NCBI GenBank assembly: GCA_023422555.1
Contig: JAFAGQ010000022.1
Coordinates: 1-11,612 of the forward strand
From: Pseudomonadota bacterium
GTDB lineage: Bacteria; Pseudomonadota; Gammaproteobacteria; Burkholderiales; Burkholderiaceae_B
Direction of reading: 5' to 3'
DNA: 11,612 nt
This document shows positions 1 to 7,039 of the stretch, piece after piece. Position 1 is the first letter of the stretch, and each line of letters starts with the position of its first letter. Below the pieces are notes generated by a model. That model was not told where the DNA came from and did not search any database. It was given only the letters and a program-made list of their open reading frames with translations. The position numbers were made by a program, and so were the translations under genes.

Positions 1-1
1 C

Positions 2-238
2 GAAAGTTCTGGTGTCACCGCCCTGGTCATTCTGGGTCTGGGCGCCATACAGATGTGCGTCCATATCGTCTACTTCCTGCACATGAATACGCGTGCCGAA
101 GGCGGCTGGAGCATGCTGGCCATGATCTTTACGGTCATCATTGTTGTGATCGCGCTGGCTGGCTCGCTATGGGTCATGTATCATCTGAACACCAATATGA
201 TGCCCAATATGATTCACGACATGAAAAACATGCTCTGA
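2..238 (+). CDS. cyoD: Cytochrome o ubiquinol oxidase subunit IV (CyoD), 3' part
   Basis: This is the C-terminal 78 residues of the small membrane subunit IV of the cytochrome bo quinol oxidase, which reduces O2 with ubiquinol in the inner membrane; subunit IV is thought to help assemble or stabilise the CuB/haem o centre. The reading frame is open from the first base of the window, so the start is outside; E. coli CyoD is 109 residues, so roughly the first third is missing. Visible are the end of one hydrophobic helix (ALVILGLGAIQ), the family signature HxVYFLHMN followed by EGGWSM, and a last transmembrane helix (MIFTVIIVVIALAGSLWVMY) ending in a Met/Asn-rich tail like that of E. coli CyoD. 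cyoABC presumably lie upstream of the window. SURF1 follows on the same strand after 144 bp. Confidence 0.93.
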   Translation, partial: ESSGVTALVILGLGAIQMCVHIVYFLHMNTRAEGGWSMLAMIFTVIIVVIALAGSLWVMYHLNTNMMPNMIHDMKNML

Positions 239-256
239 TTCTTGCTTCCACGGGCA

Positions 257-299
257 GCGCCCTGACGTGCCGGTCACCGCAGATCAGCATGTCAGGCGT
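257..299 (+). other. Hairpin in the cyoD-SURF1 intercistronic gap
   Basis: The arm CGCCCTGACGTGC (258-270) pairs with GCATGTCAGGCG (287-298): twelve pairs with one bulged C and one G-U wobble, extendable by a further G-U pair (257/299). The loop is 16 nt and itself contains CGGTCACCG. No T-run follows, so it does not look like an ordinary intrinsic terminator. It could be an mRNA processing or stability element that separates the cyo message from SURF1, or an attenuator. The structure is seen; the role is inferred. Confidence 0.5.
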
Positions 300-382
300 C
301 CCGGCAGGAGATCATCGTCAACACCTCTTCTCCTTCTTCCCCTCCCCACTCTGAATCACATCGTCCGAAACGAACCGGGAAG

Positions 383-1177
383 GTGCTCGTCTGGCTTTTG
401 ATTGCATTTATTCTGTTCGCGGGGTTTTGTGCGCTGGGCATCTGGCAACTTGAGCGTCGCGTCTGGAAACTCGATCTGATTGAACGTGTGGATCAGCGCA
501 TACATGCACCCCCGGTCGCTCCGCCTGCCCGCAGTGATTGGAGCAGCATTTCTGCCGCGCGCGATGAATATCGCCATATCACACTGCACGGAACGTTCCT
601 GTATGAAAAATCCACGCTGGTGCAGGCAACGACCCTGCTTGGCACCGGTTACTGGGTCCTGACCCCCTTGCGCCAGGCAGACCAGAGTATTGTTCTGATC
701 AATCGTGGCTTTGTGCCAGAGGCGCAAAAGAACGGCCCCTGGCGTAACCGGCACGAACCGGCGGGAAACACTAGCGTTTCCGGCCTGCTGCGCCTGACCG
801 AACCTGGTGGCGCTTTTCTGCGGGATAACCAGCCTGAGAAAGACCGCTGGTTTTCCCGCGACGTCAGCCAGATTGGTCAGAGCCGCGGACTTGCGCCACT
901 GGCGCCCTATTTTGTCGATGCCGATGGGCCGGGCGCCGCGGGCATCACCTCTCCTTCTGATGGCAGCGACGCATCCGCGGTGGCCACAGCGGACCGCGCC
1001 TCGGGCCAGTTCCGAATTCCCGACGAGCGACTGCCTGTGGGCGGCCTCACGGTAGTATCATTCAATAACAATCATTTAATGTATGCCATCACCTGGTTTG
1101 GCATGGCCATCCTTGTGATCCTCGCCGTTTTCTATTTCTTGCGAGATGAAAACCGTGTCCGCCGTTCTGAACATTAA
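383..1177 (+). CDS. SURF1 family cytochrome oxidase biogenesis protein
   Basis: SURF1/Shy1 proteins are inner-membrane factors that help insert haem a/o into haem-copper oxidases. With the GTG at 383 the protein has 264 residues: TM1 at about 2-19, the family signature GIWQLERRVWK (19-29), the central domain with YWVLTPL and INRGFVP (106-112), PVGGLTV (218-224), then NNNHLMYAITWF (228-239) leading into TM2 (about 232-253). Residues 181-217 form an Ala/Ser/Asp-rich insert between YFVDAD and PVGG. The start is doubtful: GTG 383 has no proper ribosome-binding site, while AGGAG at 306-310 precedes an open in-frame stretch with no ATG/GTG/TTG/CTG (see findings). That stretch would add a short Ser/Pro and Lys/Arg-rich cytoplasmic tail before TM1. 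The position behind cyoD suggests it serves the bo oxidase. Confidence 0.9.
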   Translation: MLVWLLIAFILFAGFCALGIWQLERRVWKLDLIERVDQRIHAPPVAPPARSDWSSISAARDEYRHITLHGTFLYEKSTLVQATTLLGTGYWVLTPLRQADQSIVLINRGFVPEAQKNGPWRNRHEPAGNTSVSGLLRLTEPGGAFLRDNQPEKDRWFSRDVSQIGQSRGLAPLAPYFVDADGPGAAGITSPSDGSDASAVATADRASGQFRIPDERLPVGGLTVVSFNNNHLMYAITWFGMAILVILAVFYFLRDENRVRRSEH

Positions 1178-1211
1178 CGACAGGATTGCCGACACACCAT
1201 GGCACTGAACT

Positions 1212-1227
1212 GGAGACATCCGAATTG
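1212..1227 (+). promoter_or_regulatory. Shine-Dalgarno GGAGA deciding the TTG start of the sensor kinase
   Basis: GGAGA (1212-1216) lies 8 nt before an in-frame TTG (1225). The farther upstream TTG at 1186 has only AGGA directly abutting it, and the downstream ATG at 1270 has no good site, so TTG 1225 is the best-supported start. Confidence 0.55.
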
Positions 1228-2574
1228 GACCCATTGCAAAACCCGCCAGACGTAAGTCGTAACAGCTTCATGCAGGCGACCGAAGAAGGCAGGATTGACG
1301 ATAGCAATGCAACGGGCCGTAAAAATATGCTCCAGCTGATCCATCTTCGGTGGATCGCTGTGCTGGGTCAGGTAATGACAATCGTGGTAGCGCGGTTTCT
1401 GCTGGATCTGGCATTACCCCTTAAAGCGATGCTTGCGCTGGTGTTGCTTCTGGCGCTGTTCAATGTGGGAAGCATGCTGCTGCTTCGCGCCGGCAGACGA
1501 GTCAGCAACACTCAGCTTTTCGTTGCCCTGCTCGCCGATGTCGGCATACTGACTGCCCAGCTGCACTTCAGCGGCGGCGCGAGCAATCCTTTCATTTTTC
1601 TATATTTGCTGCAACTTACGCTTGCGGCCGTCCTGCTCACGCCGCGCAGCACGTGGATCATGGTCGGAATTACCAGCACGTGTTTCGCATGGCTCGCATT
1701 CTCGCAGCACGCCCTGATTCTTAAGCCGGCCCATGAGTTTGGCCTGAACACGCTGTATATTCTGGGCATGCTTCTGTGTTTTACGATGAATGCAGCACTC
1801 ATCATTGTGTTCATGACGCGTATCAGCCGCAATCTTCGACAACGCGATACTCACCTGGCCGAGATGCGTCAGACGGCCGCCGAAGAGGAACATATTGTGC
1901 GTATGGGTCTGCTGGCATCGGGCGCCGCGCACGAGCTGGGTACACCGCTATCCACAATGGCCGTCATTCTGGGTGACTGGCAGCATATGAAGCCGTTTAC
2001 CAATCACCCGGAACTGCTACAGGAAGTCGAAGAGATGCAGGCACAGGTCATGCGCTGCAAAGCCATCGTCACCGGCATTCTGGTTTCCGCGGGTAAAACG
2101 CGTGGCGACTCACCTACCGAAACAACAGTCAATCAGTTTCTGGATCAGGTACTGAATCAATGGCGCACCCTGCGTCAGCCCCGACAGCTGATTTACGAAA
2201 ATCACTTCGGACCCAACATGCGCATCGTGTCTGACTCGGCACTGCAGCAGATGATCGGCAACGTGCTGGACAATGCACTGGAAGCCTCACCCGACTGGCT
2301 GCGTGTGGAGGTTACCCGTCGGGAAGACACCCTGATCCTGACGGTTCTGGATTCGGGCCCGGGTTTTGCGCCGGAAATGCTGGAACACCTGGGCCAGCCG
2401 TACAACTCCAACAAGGGCAAGCCAGGTGGCGGACTGGGTCTTTTTCTTTCCGTGAACGTTGCGCGCACACTGGGTGGCAATATCACGGCGAAGAATCTGT
2501 TGTCAGGTGGCGCATCAGTTACACTGTCATTACCGCTATCGGCAATTACACTTGAAAAAGGAGACACGGATTGA
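1225..2574 (+). CDS. regB: RegB/PrrB-like redox-sensing histidine kinase
   Basis: Membrane sensor kinase of the RegB/PrrB/RoxS family, which in relatives reports quinone-pool and redox state to a RegA-type regulator. With TTG 1225 it has 449 residues. Six hydrophobic helices are visible (about 42-60, 66-87, 97-113, 122-138, 143-160, 175-198). Between the third and fourth lies GGASNPF (117-123), matching the RegB quinone-site heptapeptide GGxxNPF. The H-box AAHELGTPL has phospho-acceptor His236; Cys278 (in MRCK) sits 42 residues later, close to the H225-C265 spacing of the R. capsulatus RegB redox cysteine. The ATPase domain has the N box (Asn346, NVLDNALE), DSGPGF (from 376) and GGGLGLF (from 401). 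It follows SURF1 closely and overlaps the response regulator by 4 bp. The two redox features are seen in sequence; their function is inferred from the family. Confidence 0.9.
   Translation: MDPLQNPPDVSRNSFMQATEEGRIDDSNATGRKNMLQLIHLRWIAVLGQVMTIVVARFLLDLALPLKAMLALVLLLALFNVGSMLLLRAGRRVSNTQLFVALLADVGILTAQLHFSGGASNPFIFLYLLQLTLAAVLLTPRSTWIMVGITSTCFAWLAFSQHALILKPAHEFGLNTLYILGMLLCFTMNAALIIVFMTRISRNLRQRDTHLAEMRQTAAEEEHIVRMGLLASGAAHELGTPLSTMAVILGDWQHMKPFTNHPELLQEVEEMQAQVMRCKAIVTGILVSAGKTRGDSPTETTVNQFLDQVLNQWRTLRQPRQLIYENHFGPNMRIVSDSALQQMIGNVLDNALEASPDWLRVEVTRREDTLILTVLDSGPGFAPEMLEHLGQPYNSNKGKPGGGLGLFLSVNVARTLGGNITAKNLLSGGASVTLSLPLSAITLEKGDTD
2557..2573 (+). promoter_or_regulatory. Shine-Dalgarno for the TTG start of the response regulator
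   Basis: AAAGGAG (2557-2563) is followed by a 7-nt spacer and TTG (2571-2573). The TTG overlaps the kinase stop TGA (2572-2574), so translation of the two proteins is very probably coupled. Confidence 0.75.
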
Positions 2575-3116
2575 CGCAAGACGCTACCAAGGGGGAGTTG
2601 CTGATCGTGGAAGACGATGCAGCCTTCGCACGTACGCTGGCCCGATCGCTGGAGCGTCGCGGATACGAAGTGCTTTCTGCGAACAGTCAGGAGTCCGTTC
2701 TTGAAGTCTTGCAGCATCACTCGCCTGCCTATGCGGTCGTGGATCTCAAACTGAAAGGAGAAGGGTCAGGACTGGTCTGCGTAAAGGACTTGCATGCCCA
2801 TAATCCGGAAATGCTGATAGTCGTGCTCACCGGTTTTGCAAGTATTGCCACTGCCGTTGAAGCCATCAAGCTTGGGGCTTGCCACTATCTTGCCAAACCC
2901 GCCAATACCGATGACATCGAAGCCGCCTTTCAACGATCTGATGGCGAAACCGATGTGAAGGTTACCGCCAGACAGTCCTCCATCAAAACCCTGGAATGGG
3001 AACGCATCCATGAAACGCTGGCAGAAACCGGTTTCAATATCTCAGAGACCGCCCGACGTCTGGGCATGCACCGCCGCACATTGGCGCGAAAACTCAATAA
3101 ACAACAAGTGAAATAG
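2571..3116 (+). CDS. regA: RegA/PrrA-like response regulator
   Basis: Response regulator of 181 residues, partner of the overlapping sensor kinase. The receiver domain (about 8-125) has the acidic pair Asp15/Asp16, phospho-acceptor Asp58 (VVDLKL), Thr87 (VLTGFAS) and Lys109 (YLAKPAN). A short linker leads to a Fis-type helix-turn-helix (about 140-178) with ISETARRLGMHRRTLARKL, nearly the RegA/ActR/PrrA signature SETARRLxMHRRTL. There is no sigma-54 ATPase domain, as expected for this subfamily. RegA proteins act as global redox-responsive regulators of oxidases, carbon fixation and similar genes; the targets here cannot be read from the window, although the position behind the cyo end makes oxidase genes likely. 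The start is TTG 2571 with a strong Shine-Dalgarno site. Confidence 0.92.
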   Translation: MTQDATKGELLIVEDDAAFARTLARSLERRGYEVLSANSQESVLEVLQHHSPAYAVVDLKLKGEGSGLVCVKDLHAHNPEMLIVVLTGFASIATAVEAIKLGACHYLAKPANTDDIEAAFQRSDGETDVKVTARQSSIKTLEWERIHETLAETGFNISETARRLGMHRRTLARKLNKQQVK

Positions 3117-3163
3117 TCGGGACACAGAACCTGCTGAATTTTGCTGCCACCTTTGTTCCCGGT

Positions 3164-3190
3164 AAAAGCGACCTTCTTCAGGATCGTTTT
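3164..3190 (+). terminator. Possible weak terminator after regA
   Basis: AAAAGCGACC and GGATCGTTTT can pair around the loop TTCTTCA, with one bulge on each side (AAAA/TTTT, CGA/TCG, CC/GG). It is the only terminator-like element in the gap. The stem is weak and the T-tract is only four bases, so confidence is low. Confidence 0.25.
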
Positions 3191-3310
3191 CTCCACCGGT
3201 TAAATATCAAGACTGACCTCTTTCGATGCAGGGTGGCTAAATTGCCGGGAACTAAAGCATCAGCCTGACGGTCTATAGAATCCTGTGCCTGTGGTTAACG
3301 CGCGCTTGCG

Positions 3311-3316
3311 TATAAT
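3311..3316 (+). promoter_or_regulatory. Consensus -10 box TATAAT upstream of the phosphoesterase
   Basis: A perfect TATAAT. No good -35 lies 16-18 bp upstream (the hexamers there are CTGTGG, CCTGTG and GCCTGT), so an activator or another sigma factor may be needed. It would give a leader of about 120 nt before the GTG at 3441. Confidence 0.4.
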
Positions 3317-3440
3317 ACGGATTCGATTTGCTAATGCGATCCGCCGTTTCCAGCAATGGCGCATGGCGACCGGAATTGACGTTCTCGATCACAGCTGCGA
3401 TTGCCGCGTCAGCCCAGGAATAATTTCAACAGGATTCTCC

Positions 3441-4577
3441 GTGCTTCAACTTATCACAGCTGCCATTGCCTTATTTGTCAGTGCGCGCGCCATCTGGCCG
3501 TTGTCATTCGATCTGACGACCAAAATAGTTCTTACCCTTGTCGTCTTCGGCATTGCGGAACATCACTTAATCACTCGAACCTGGTTTGGTTCCATGGCTT
3601 CACCCGAGATACCCGGGCAGATTCTGATGGTGCTGGGCTGGCTGTTTTGCACCTTGCTGCTGACAGCAGCACTGCTATTGGTCAAGGATTTGCTTGGCCT
3701 GCTGGCCTACCCGTTCTCGCGCGAAATTGGGGCAACCCTGCTTGGCTCCTCAAAGCTGATTGCGGGCGCGGTAATAATTACGGCCGTGATATCAGCCGTG
3801 GGTGTATACAATGCCGTGAAAATTCCGGCAATCAAGACAGTTGAAATCGCGCTGCCCGGTCTGCCGCAAGCTTACGACGGGTTCAGAATCGTACAACTGA
3901 CTGACCTGCACGCCAGTCGCCTGCTGCAGGAACCCTGGATGCGTGCCGTGGTTGACAAGGCGAATGCACTCAAACCGGATCTCACCGTTATCACAGGTGA
4001 CATGGTGGACGGTTCACCAAAGGCGCGGGCCAGTGACGTCAGGCCGCTGCAATCACTGACCGCCAGATACGGTGTTTTTGCCATTGCCGGTAACCATGAA
4101 TACTATTCGGGCTATCAAAGCTGGCTGGATGTTTTCCGAAGCCTGGGCCTGCATATGCTGGTGAACGAACATGTGACCCTGACGCATAATGGCCAGCCGT
4201 TGGTACTTGCCGGCATTACCGATCATGCCGCCCATGGTTTTGGTCTGCCCGAACCCGATGTCAAGGCGGCACTCGACGGGGTACCCGCCGACAGTACCGT
4301 GATTCTGCTGAGCCATCGACCAGGCGGAGCCAGCCAGAATGCCCAGGCTGGTGTCAGTCTGCAACTGTCCGGGCACACGCATGGCGGGCAGATTCTGGGG
4401 GCACATGTGCTTGCAAAAATGGCCAACGAGGGCTTCGTTAACGGTCTGTACAACGTTGACCGAATGAAGCTCTACGTAAGCATGGGTACCGGTTTATGGA
4501 ATGGCTTCCCGATCCGGCTGGGTCGCCCCTCTGAGATCACGCAGATAGTGCTTCGTTCAACGCCCGCCAGCAACTAG
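3441..4577 (+). CDS. Membrane-anchored metallophosphoesterase (YaeI-like)
   Basis: Calcineurin-type metallophosphoesterase with a membrane N-terminus. GTG 3441 is preferred as the start: AGGA (3431-3434) lies 6 nt upstream and the protein then begins MLQLITAAIALFV, giving 378 residues. Helix-forming stretches follow (LTTKIVLTLVVFGIAEHH; ILMVLGWLFCTLLLTAALLLV; IAGAVIITAVISAVGV), then the catalytic domain with all five metal/phosphate motifs: Asp155-Leu-His157 (DLH), Gly-Asp187 (GDMVD), Gly-Asn218-His219-Glu220 (GNHE), His292 (SHRP) and GHTH (His312, His314). Known relatives include E. coli YaeI, reported to have phosphodiesterase activity on lipid-linked substrates; the substrate here cannot be told. 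Its stop codon shares CTAG with the convergent MmgE/PrpD gene. An upstream in-frame GTG at 3285 would add 52 residues that do not look conserved. Confidence 0.9.
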   Translation: MLQLITAAIALFVSARAIWPLSFDLTTKIVLTLVVFGIAEHHLITRTWFGSMASPEIPGQILMVLGWLFCTLLLTAALLLVKDLLGLLAYPFSREIGATLLGSSKLIAGAVIITAVISAVGVYNAVKIPAIKTVEIALPGLPQAYDGFRIVQLTDLHASRLLQEPWMRAVVDKANALKPDLTVITGDMVDGSPKARASDVRPLQSLTARYGVFAIAGNHEYYSGYQSWLDVFRSLGLHMLVNEHVTLTHNGQPLVLAGITDHAAHGFGLPEPDVKAALDGVPADSTVILLSHRPGGASQNAQAGVSLQLSGHTHGGQILGAHVLAKMANEGFVNGLYNVDRMKLYVSMGTGLWNGFPIRLGRPSEITQIVLRSTPASN

Positions 4578-5941
4578 CTTGCCTGTTTCACCAGCGCGTC
4601 CATGCTGGTTGCTTCGGACAGTGACCAGCATTGTGCAATCAGATCACGGGTTTTCTTTTCTCCCAGCACAGGATCGGACATGGCGGTAAATTTGTCTTCC
4701 AGATCCTGATCTGACATGGGACGCTGCAACGAACCAATGGCATGGTCAACACGGACATGAACCTTCCTGCCGTCGGTCAGGGTCGCCGTGGCCTCTACAG
4801 CGGCTTCATCAATACTGTCATCCACGGTCGCATTGACCTTGCGCCGTGTTGCTACAACATCATCACGCGTCACAATGGCATCCTCATATTCATCTTCCGA
4901 GGCGCGCCCGAAAATCAGCCCTGCTGCACAACCGTGATAAACGCTGAACTTACCTTCGAGTCCGTCTTTGGGTTCTTTCTTACCTGTCAGCTCCAGTACC
5001 AGCGAGTGAACCCGCAAATCAAGACGTTCCAGATTTTCTGGCGTCACGCCCTGCGCTTTCAATTGCACGGATGCGTCAATGCTGGGATGGATCACGATCC
5101 CGCAGGCGAAGGGTTTATAGGCGTTGAATGAAATCTCAAACCGCTTTCCTAACTCATCCGTGATTTCGTTCCAGTCAAATTTCGTTGATACCACCTGAGC
5201 GAAACCCCGCGGCGCTTCGATGGCGCGCGGGCTCGCTGTAAACCCTTCCTTGGCCAGTAACGCAGACATCAGGCCGGCACGCGCAGCACCTCCCGGATGG
5301 AACGGCTTGGTCATCGTACCAAACTGTTCGCGCAGACCTACCGGCTGAGAGGCAGCAATGCCCAATGCCATCGTGGTTTTTTCAGTATCCAGTGACAAAA
5401 GTCTTGCGCAGGCGGCCGCTGCACCCAGCGTGCCGGTTGAGCCGGTAATATGCCAGCCACGGTCGTAGTGATGGGGATAAATGGTGTTGCCAATCCGGCA
5501 GGCGACATCAATACCCAGCACGACGGCGTCAATCACCTGTCTTCCGCTGGCGCCGGTCAGCTCGGCCAATGCCAGCACCGCTGAACATACCGGTCCCGCG
5601 GGATGGATAATGGTTTTCAGATGCGTATCGTCAAAATCAAAAAGATGTGAGGAAATCCCATTGATGAGTGCAGCGCTGGCAATATCAATGCGCTCACTGC
5701 GTCCTGCAATCATCGCCTGTTTTGATGGCTCCAGAATCTGGACTGCGCGCAGAGCGGCCAGCACCGCTTCATGACGGGATGCGCCTACTGCGCAGCCCAG
5801 CCAGTTCAGAAACGTGCGATGAGCCTCATGCTCCACGTCATCTGACCATCCCTTTGATGGATGCGTTGCAACGAACTCAGCCAGAATGCGGGTGATCGGT
5901 GGTGCGTTGTGATCTGCTTCTACTTTGGTATTGACAGCCAT
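4574..5941 (-). CDS. MmgE/PrpD family protein (dehydratase/decarboxylase-like)
   Basis: A 455-residue MmgE/PrpD-fold protein. The family includes 2-methylcitrate dehydratase (PrpD), cis-aconitate decarboxylase and iminodisuccinate epimerase, so the exact reaction is open. Family marks seen: FDFDDTH (101-107) then HPAG (113-116), the helical-domain GIDVACRIG (143-151), HITGSTGTLGAAAACARLL (164-182) and MTKPFHPGGAARAG (210-223), where PrpD relatives have MTK-H-G-AA-G. AGGAA lies close before the ATG. It is the last gene of the minus-strand group gntR, tctC-like, mmgE/prpD, 60 bp behind the binding protein, and is probably co-transcribed with it. The context (Bug binding protein, isocitrate lyase-superfamily gene divergent) points to carboxylate catabolism rather than the housekeeping methylcitrate cycle. 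No truncation is seen. Confidence 0.9.
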   Translation of the reverse strand: MAVNTKVEADHNAPPITRILAEFVATHPSKGWSDDVEHEAHRTFLNWLGCAVGASRHEAVLAALRAVQILEPSKQAMIAGRSERIDIASAALINGISSHLFDFDDTHLKTIIHPAGPVCSAVLALAELTGASGRQVIDAVVLGIDVACRIGNTIYPHHYDRGWHITGSTGTLGAAAACARLLSLDTEKTTMALGIAASQPVGLREQFGTMTKPFHPGGAARAGLMSALLAKEGFTASPRAIEAPRGFAQVVSTKFDWNEITDELGKRFEISFNAYKPFACGIVIHPSIDASVQLKAQGVTPENLERLDLRVHSLVLELTGKKEPKDGLEGKFSVYHGCAAGLIFGRASEDEYEDAIVTRDDVVATRRKVNATVDDSIDEAAVEATATLTDGRKVHVRVDHAIGSLQRPMSDQDLEDKFTAMSDPVLGEKKTRDLIAQCWSLSEATSMDALVKQAS

Positions 5942-6001
5942 AATATTCCTGAAAAGAATTCAAATTGAAAACGACAAATGTGATTGCGCGGGAAAGCAGG
6001 A

Positions 6002-6979
6002 TTATGCATCCAGATGAATATTCTGTTTTTTGGCTACTGCTTTCCAGCGCTCCAGATCTTTTTTCACGTACTGACCGAACTCCTGCGGGCTCATGGGCAT
6101 AGGCAGAATGGCTTCAACCTGCAGGCGTTTTTCCAGCTCAGGTTTTTTCAGCACAGTGTTGAGTGATTCGTTCAAGGTATTCACCACGTTCTGCGGCATG
6201 CCTTTGGGGCCGGATACGCCATACCATTGCAGCACATCATCAAAGCCTTTGACGCCGAGTTCTTCAAAGGTGGGCACGTCCGGAAATCTGGCATTGCGCT
6301 TGCTGCCGGTAAGCGCAATGGCTCTGACCGTTTTTGATGTCAGATGTGGTACGGCTGCTGCCAGTCCAGGGAACATGGCTTGCGTACGACCACCCATCAG
6401 ATCCTGAAACGCCGGAGCAATACCTTTGTAAGCAATATGCTGCGTTTTCAGTCCCGTATCCTGTTTGAGCAATTCCATCAGCAGGTGTGTCAACGAACCG
6501 GCGCCGGCAGAACCGTAATTGGTAGTGGCGTTTTTGGTGAAATAATCGATAAATTCCTTGAGTGTCGTTATCGGAAGTTTGGCGTCTACCACCAGCACAT
6601 TGGGCGTGCCGCCAATCATACCCACGGGCGTGAAGTCTTCAATGGGATCATAAGATACTTTGCGCGTGGCCGGACCGGTACCCAGTGTAGCCACATATCC
6701 CTGCATCAGCGTGTAGCCATCAGCATTCGCCCTTGCTGTACGCTGACAGGCAATCACGCCCCCGCCGCCGCCCACGTTTTCAACCACAAATGTGGTTCCT
6801 TGCAGGGCCTTACTCCACTCACTAGTTGTTGCTCGCGCAACAAAATCACTGCCTCCGCCGGCAGCTACCGGAACGATAAATGTAATGGGTTTGGCAGGAA
6901 ATTTGTCCTGTGCCAGGGAAATTGAAGGTAAAGCAATAGCGCCTGCTCCCATACTGAGCAGAAAAGATCGACGATCCAT
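6002..6979 (-). CDS. Bug/TctC-family periplasmic solute-binding protein
   Basis: A 325-residue tripartite tricarboxylate transporter receptor (Bug family), which captures carboxylates or similar small acids in the periplasm. The signal peptide begins MDRRSFLLSMGAGAIALP and resembles a twin-arginine signal (RRSFLL), with likely cleavage near SLAQ/DK. The mature part has the family opening PAKPITFIVPVAAGGGSDFVAR, then VVENVGGGGG, NYGSAGAGSLTHLLMELLK, HIAYKGIAPAFQDLMGGR, RFPDVPTFEELG and WYGVSGPKGMP. GGAGGAGA (6986-6993) lies 6 nt upstream of the ATG, a strong site. No TctA/TctB genes are present, the usual situation for Burkholderiales Bug proteins. It lies between gntR and the MmgE/PrpD gene with 60-bp gaps, so its ligand is probably the substrate or a precursor of that enzyme. 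Confidence 0.93.
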   Translation of the reverse strand: MDRRSFLLSMGAGAIALPSISLAQDKFPAKPITFIVPVAAGGGSDFVARATTSEWSKALQGTTFVVENVGGGGGVIACQRTARANADGYTLMQGYVATLGTGPATRKVSYDPIEDFTPVGMIGGTPNVLVVDAKLPITTLKEFIDYFTKNATTNYGSAGAGSLTHLLMELLKQDTGLKTQHIAYKGIAPAFQDLMGGRTQAMFPGLAAAVPHLTSKTVRAIALTGSKRNARFPDVPTFEELGVKGFDDVLQWYGVSGPKGMPQNVVNTLNESLNTVLKKPELEKRLQVEAILPMPMSPQEFGQYVKKDLERWKAVAKKQNIHLDA

Positions 6980-7039
6980 GATTTGTCTCCTCCGATATCT
7001 TTCGGATGTGTGCGTTTTAAAAGGACGGAGCTGCTGTGG

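Larger units (their letters stand above)
3117..3440 (+). other. Intergenic region and putative 5' leader between regA and the phosphoesterase
   Basis: About 324 bp without a convincing gene if the phosphoesterase starts at 3441. It holds a weak hairpin (3164-3190) and a consensus TATAAT (3311-3316). The phosphoesterase frame stays open upstream to 3285 (GTG), but that GTG lies before the TATAAT box and the extra peptide is Arg-rich without family resemblance, so it is probably leader. Confidence 0.5.

Noticed and set aside
55..354. 99-residue open frame overlapping cyoD and the following gap
   Set aside because: It is out of frame with the clear CyoD sequence, has no recognisable protein character and crosses the intercistronic hairpin.
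1186..1224. Kinase start at TTG 1186
   Set aside because: AGGA directly touches the codon with no spacer, while TTG 1225 has GGAGA at 8 nt.
3285..3440. N-terminal extension of the phosphoesterase from GTG 3285
   Set aside because: It begins upstream of the TATAAT box, the Arg-rich peptide looks unlike the family, and GTG 3441 has AGGA at good spacing followed at once by the expected first membrane helix.
6344..6925. 193-residue plus-strand open frame opposite the Bug receptor gene
   Set aside because: It is the antisense shadow of a strongly conserved gene, with no ribosome-binding site or recognisable domain.
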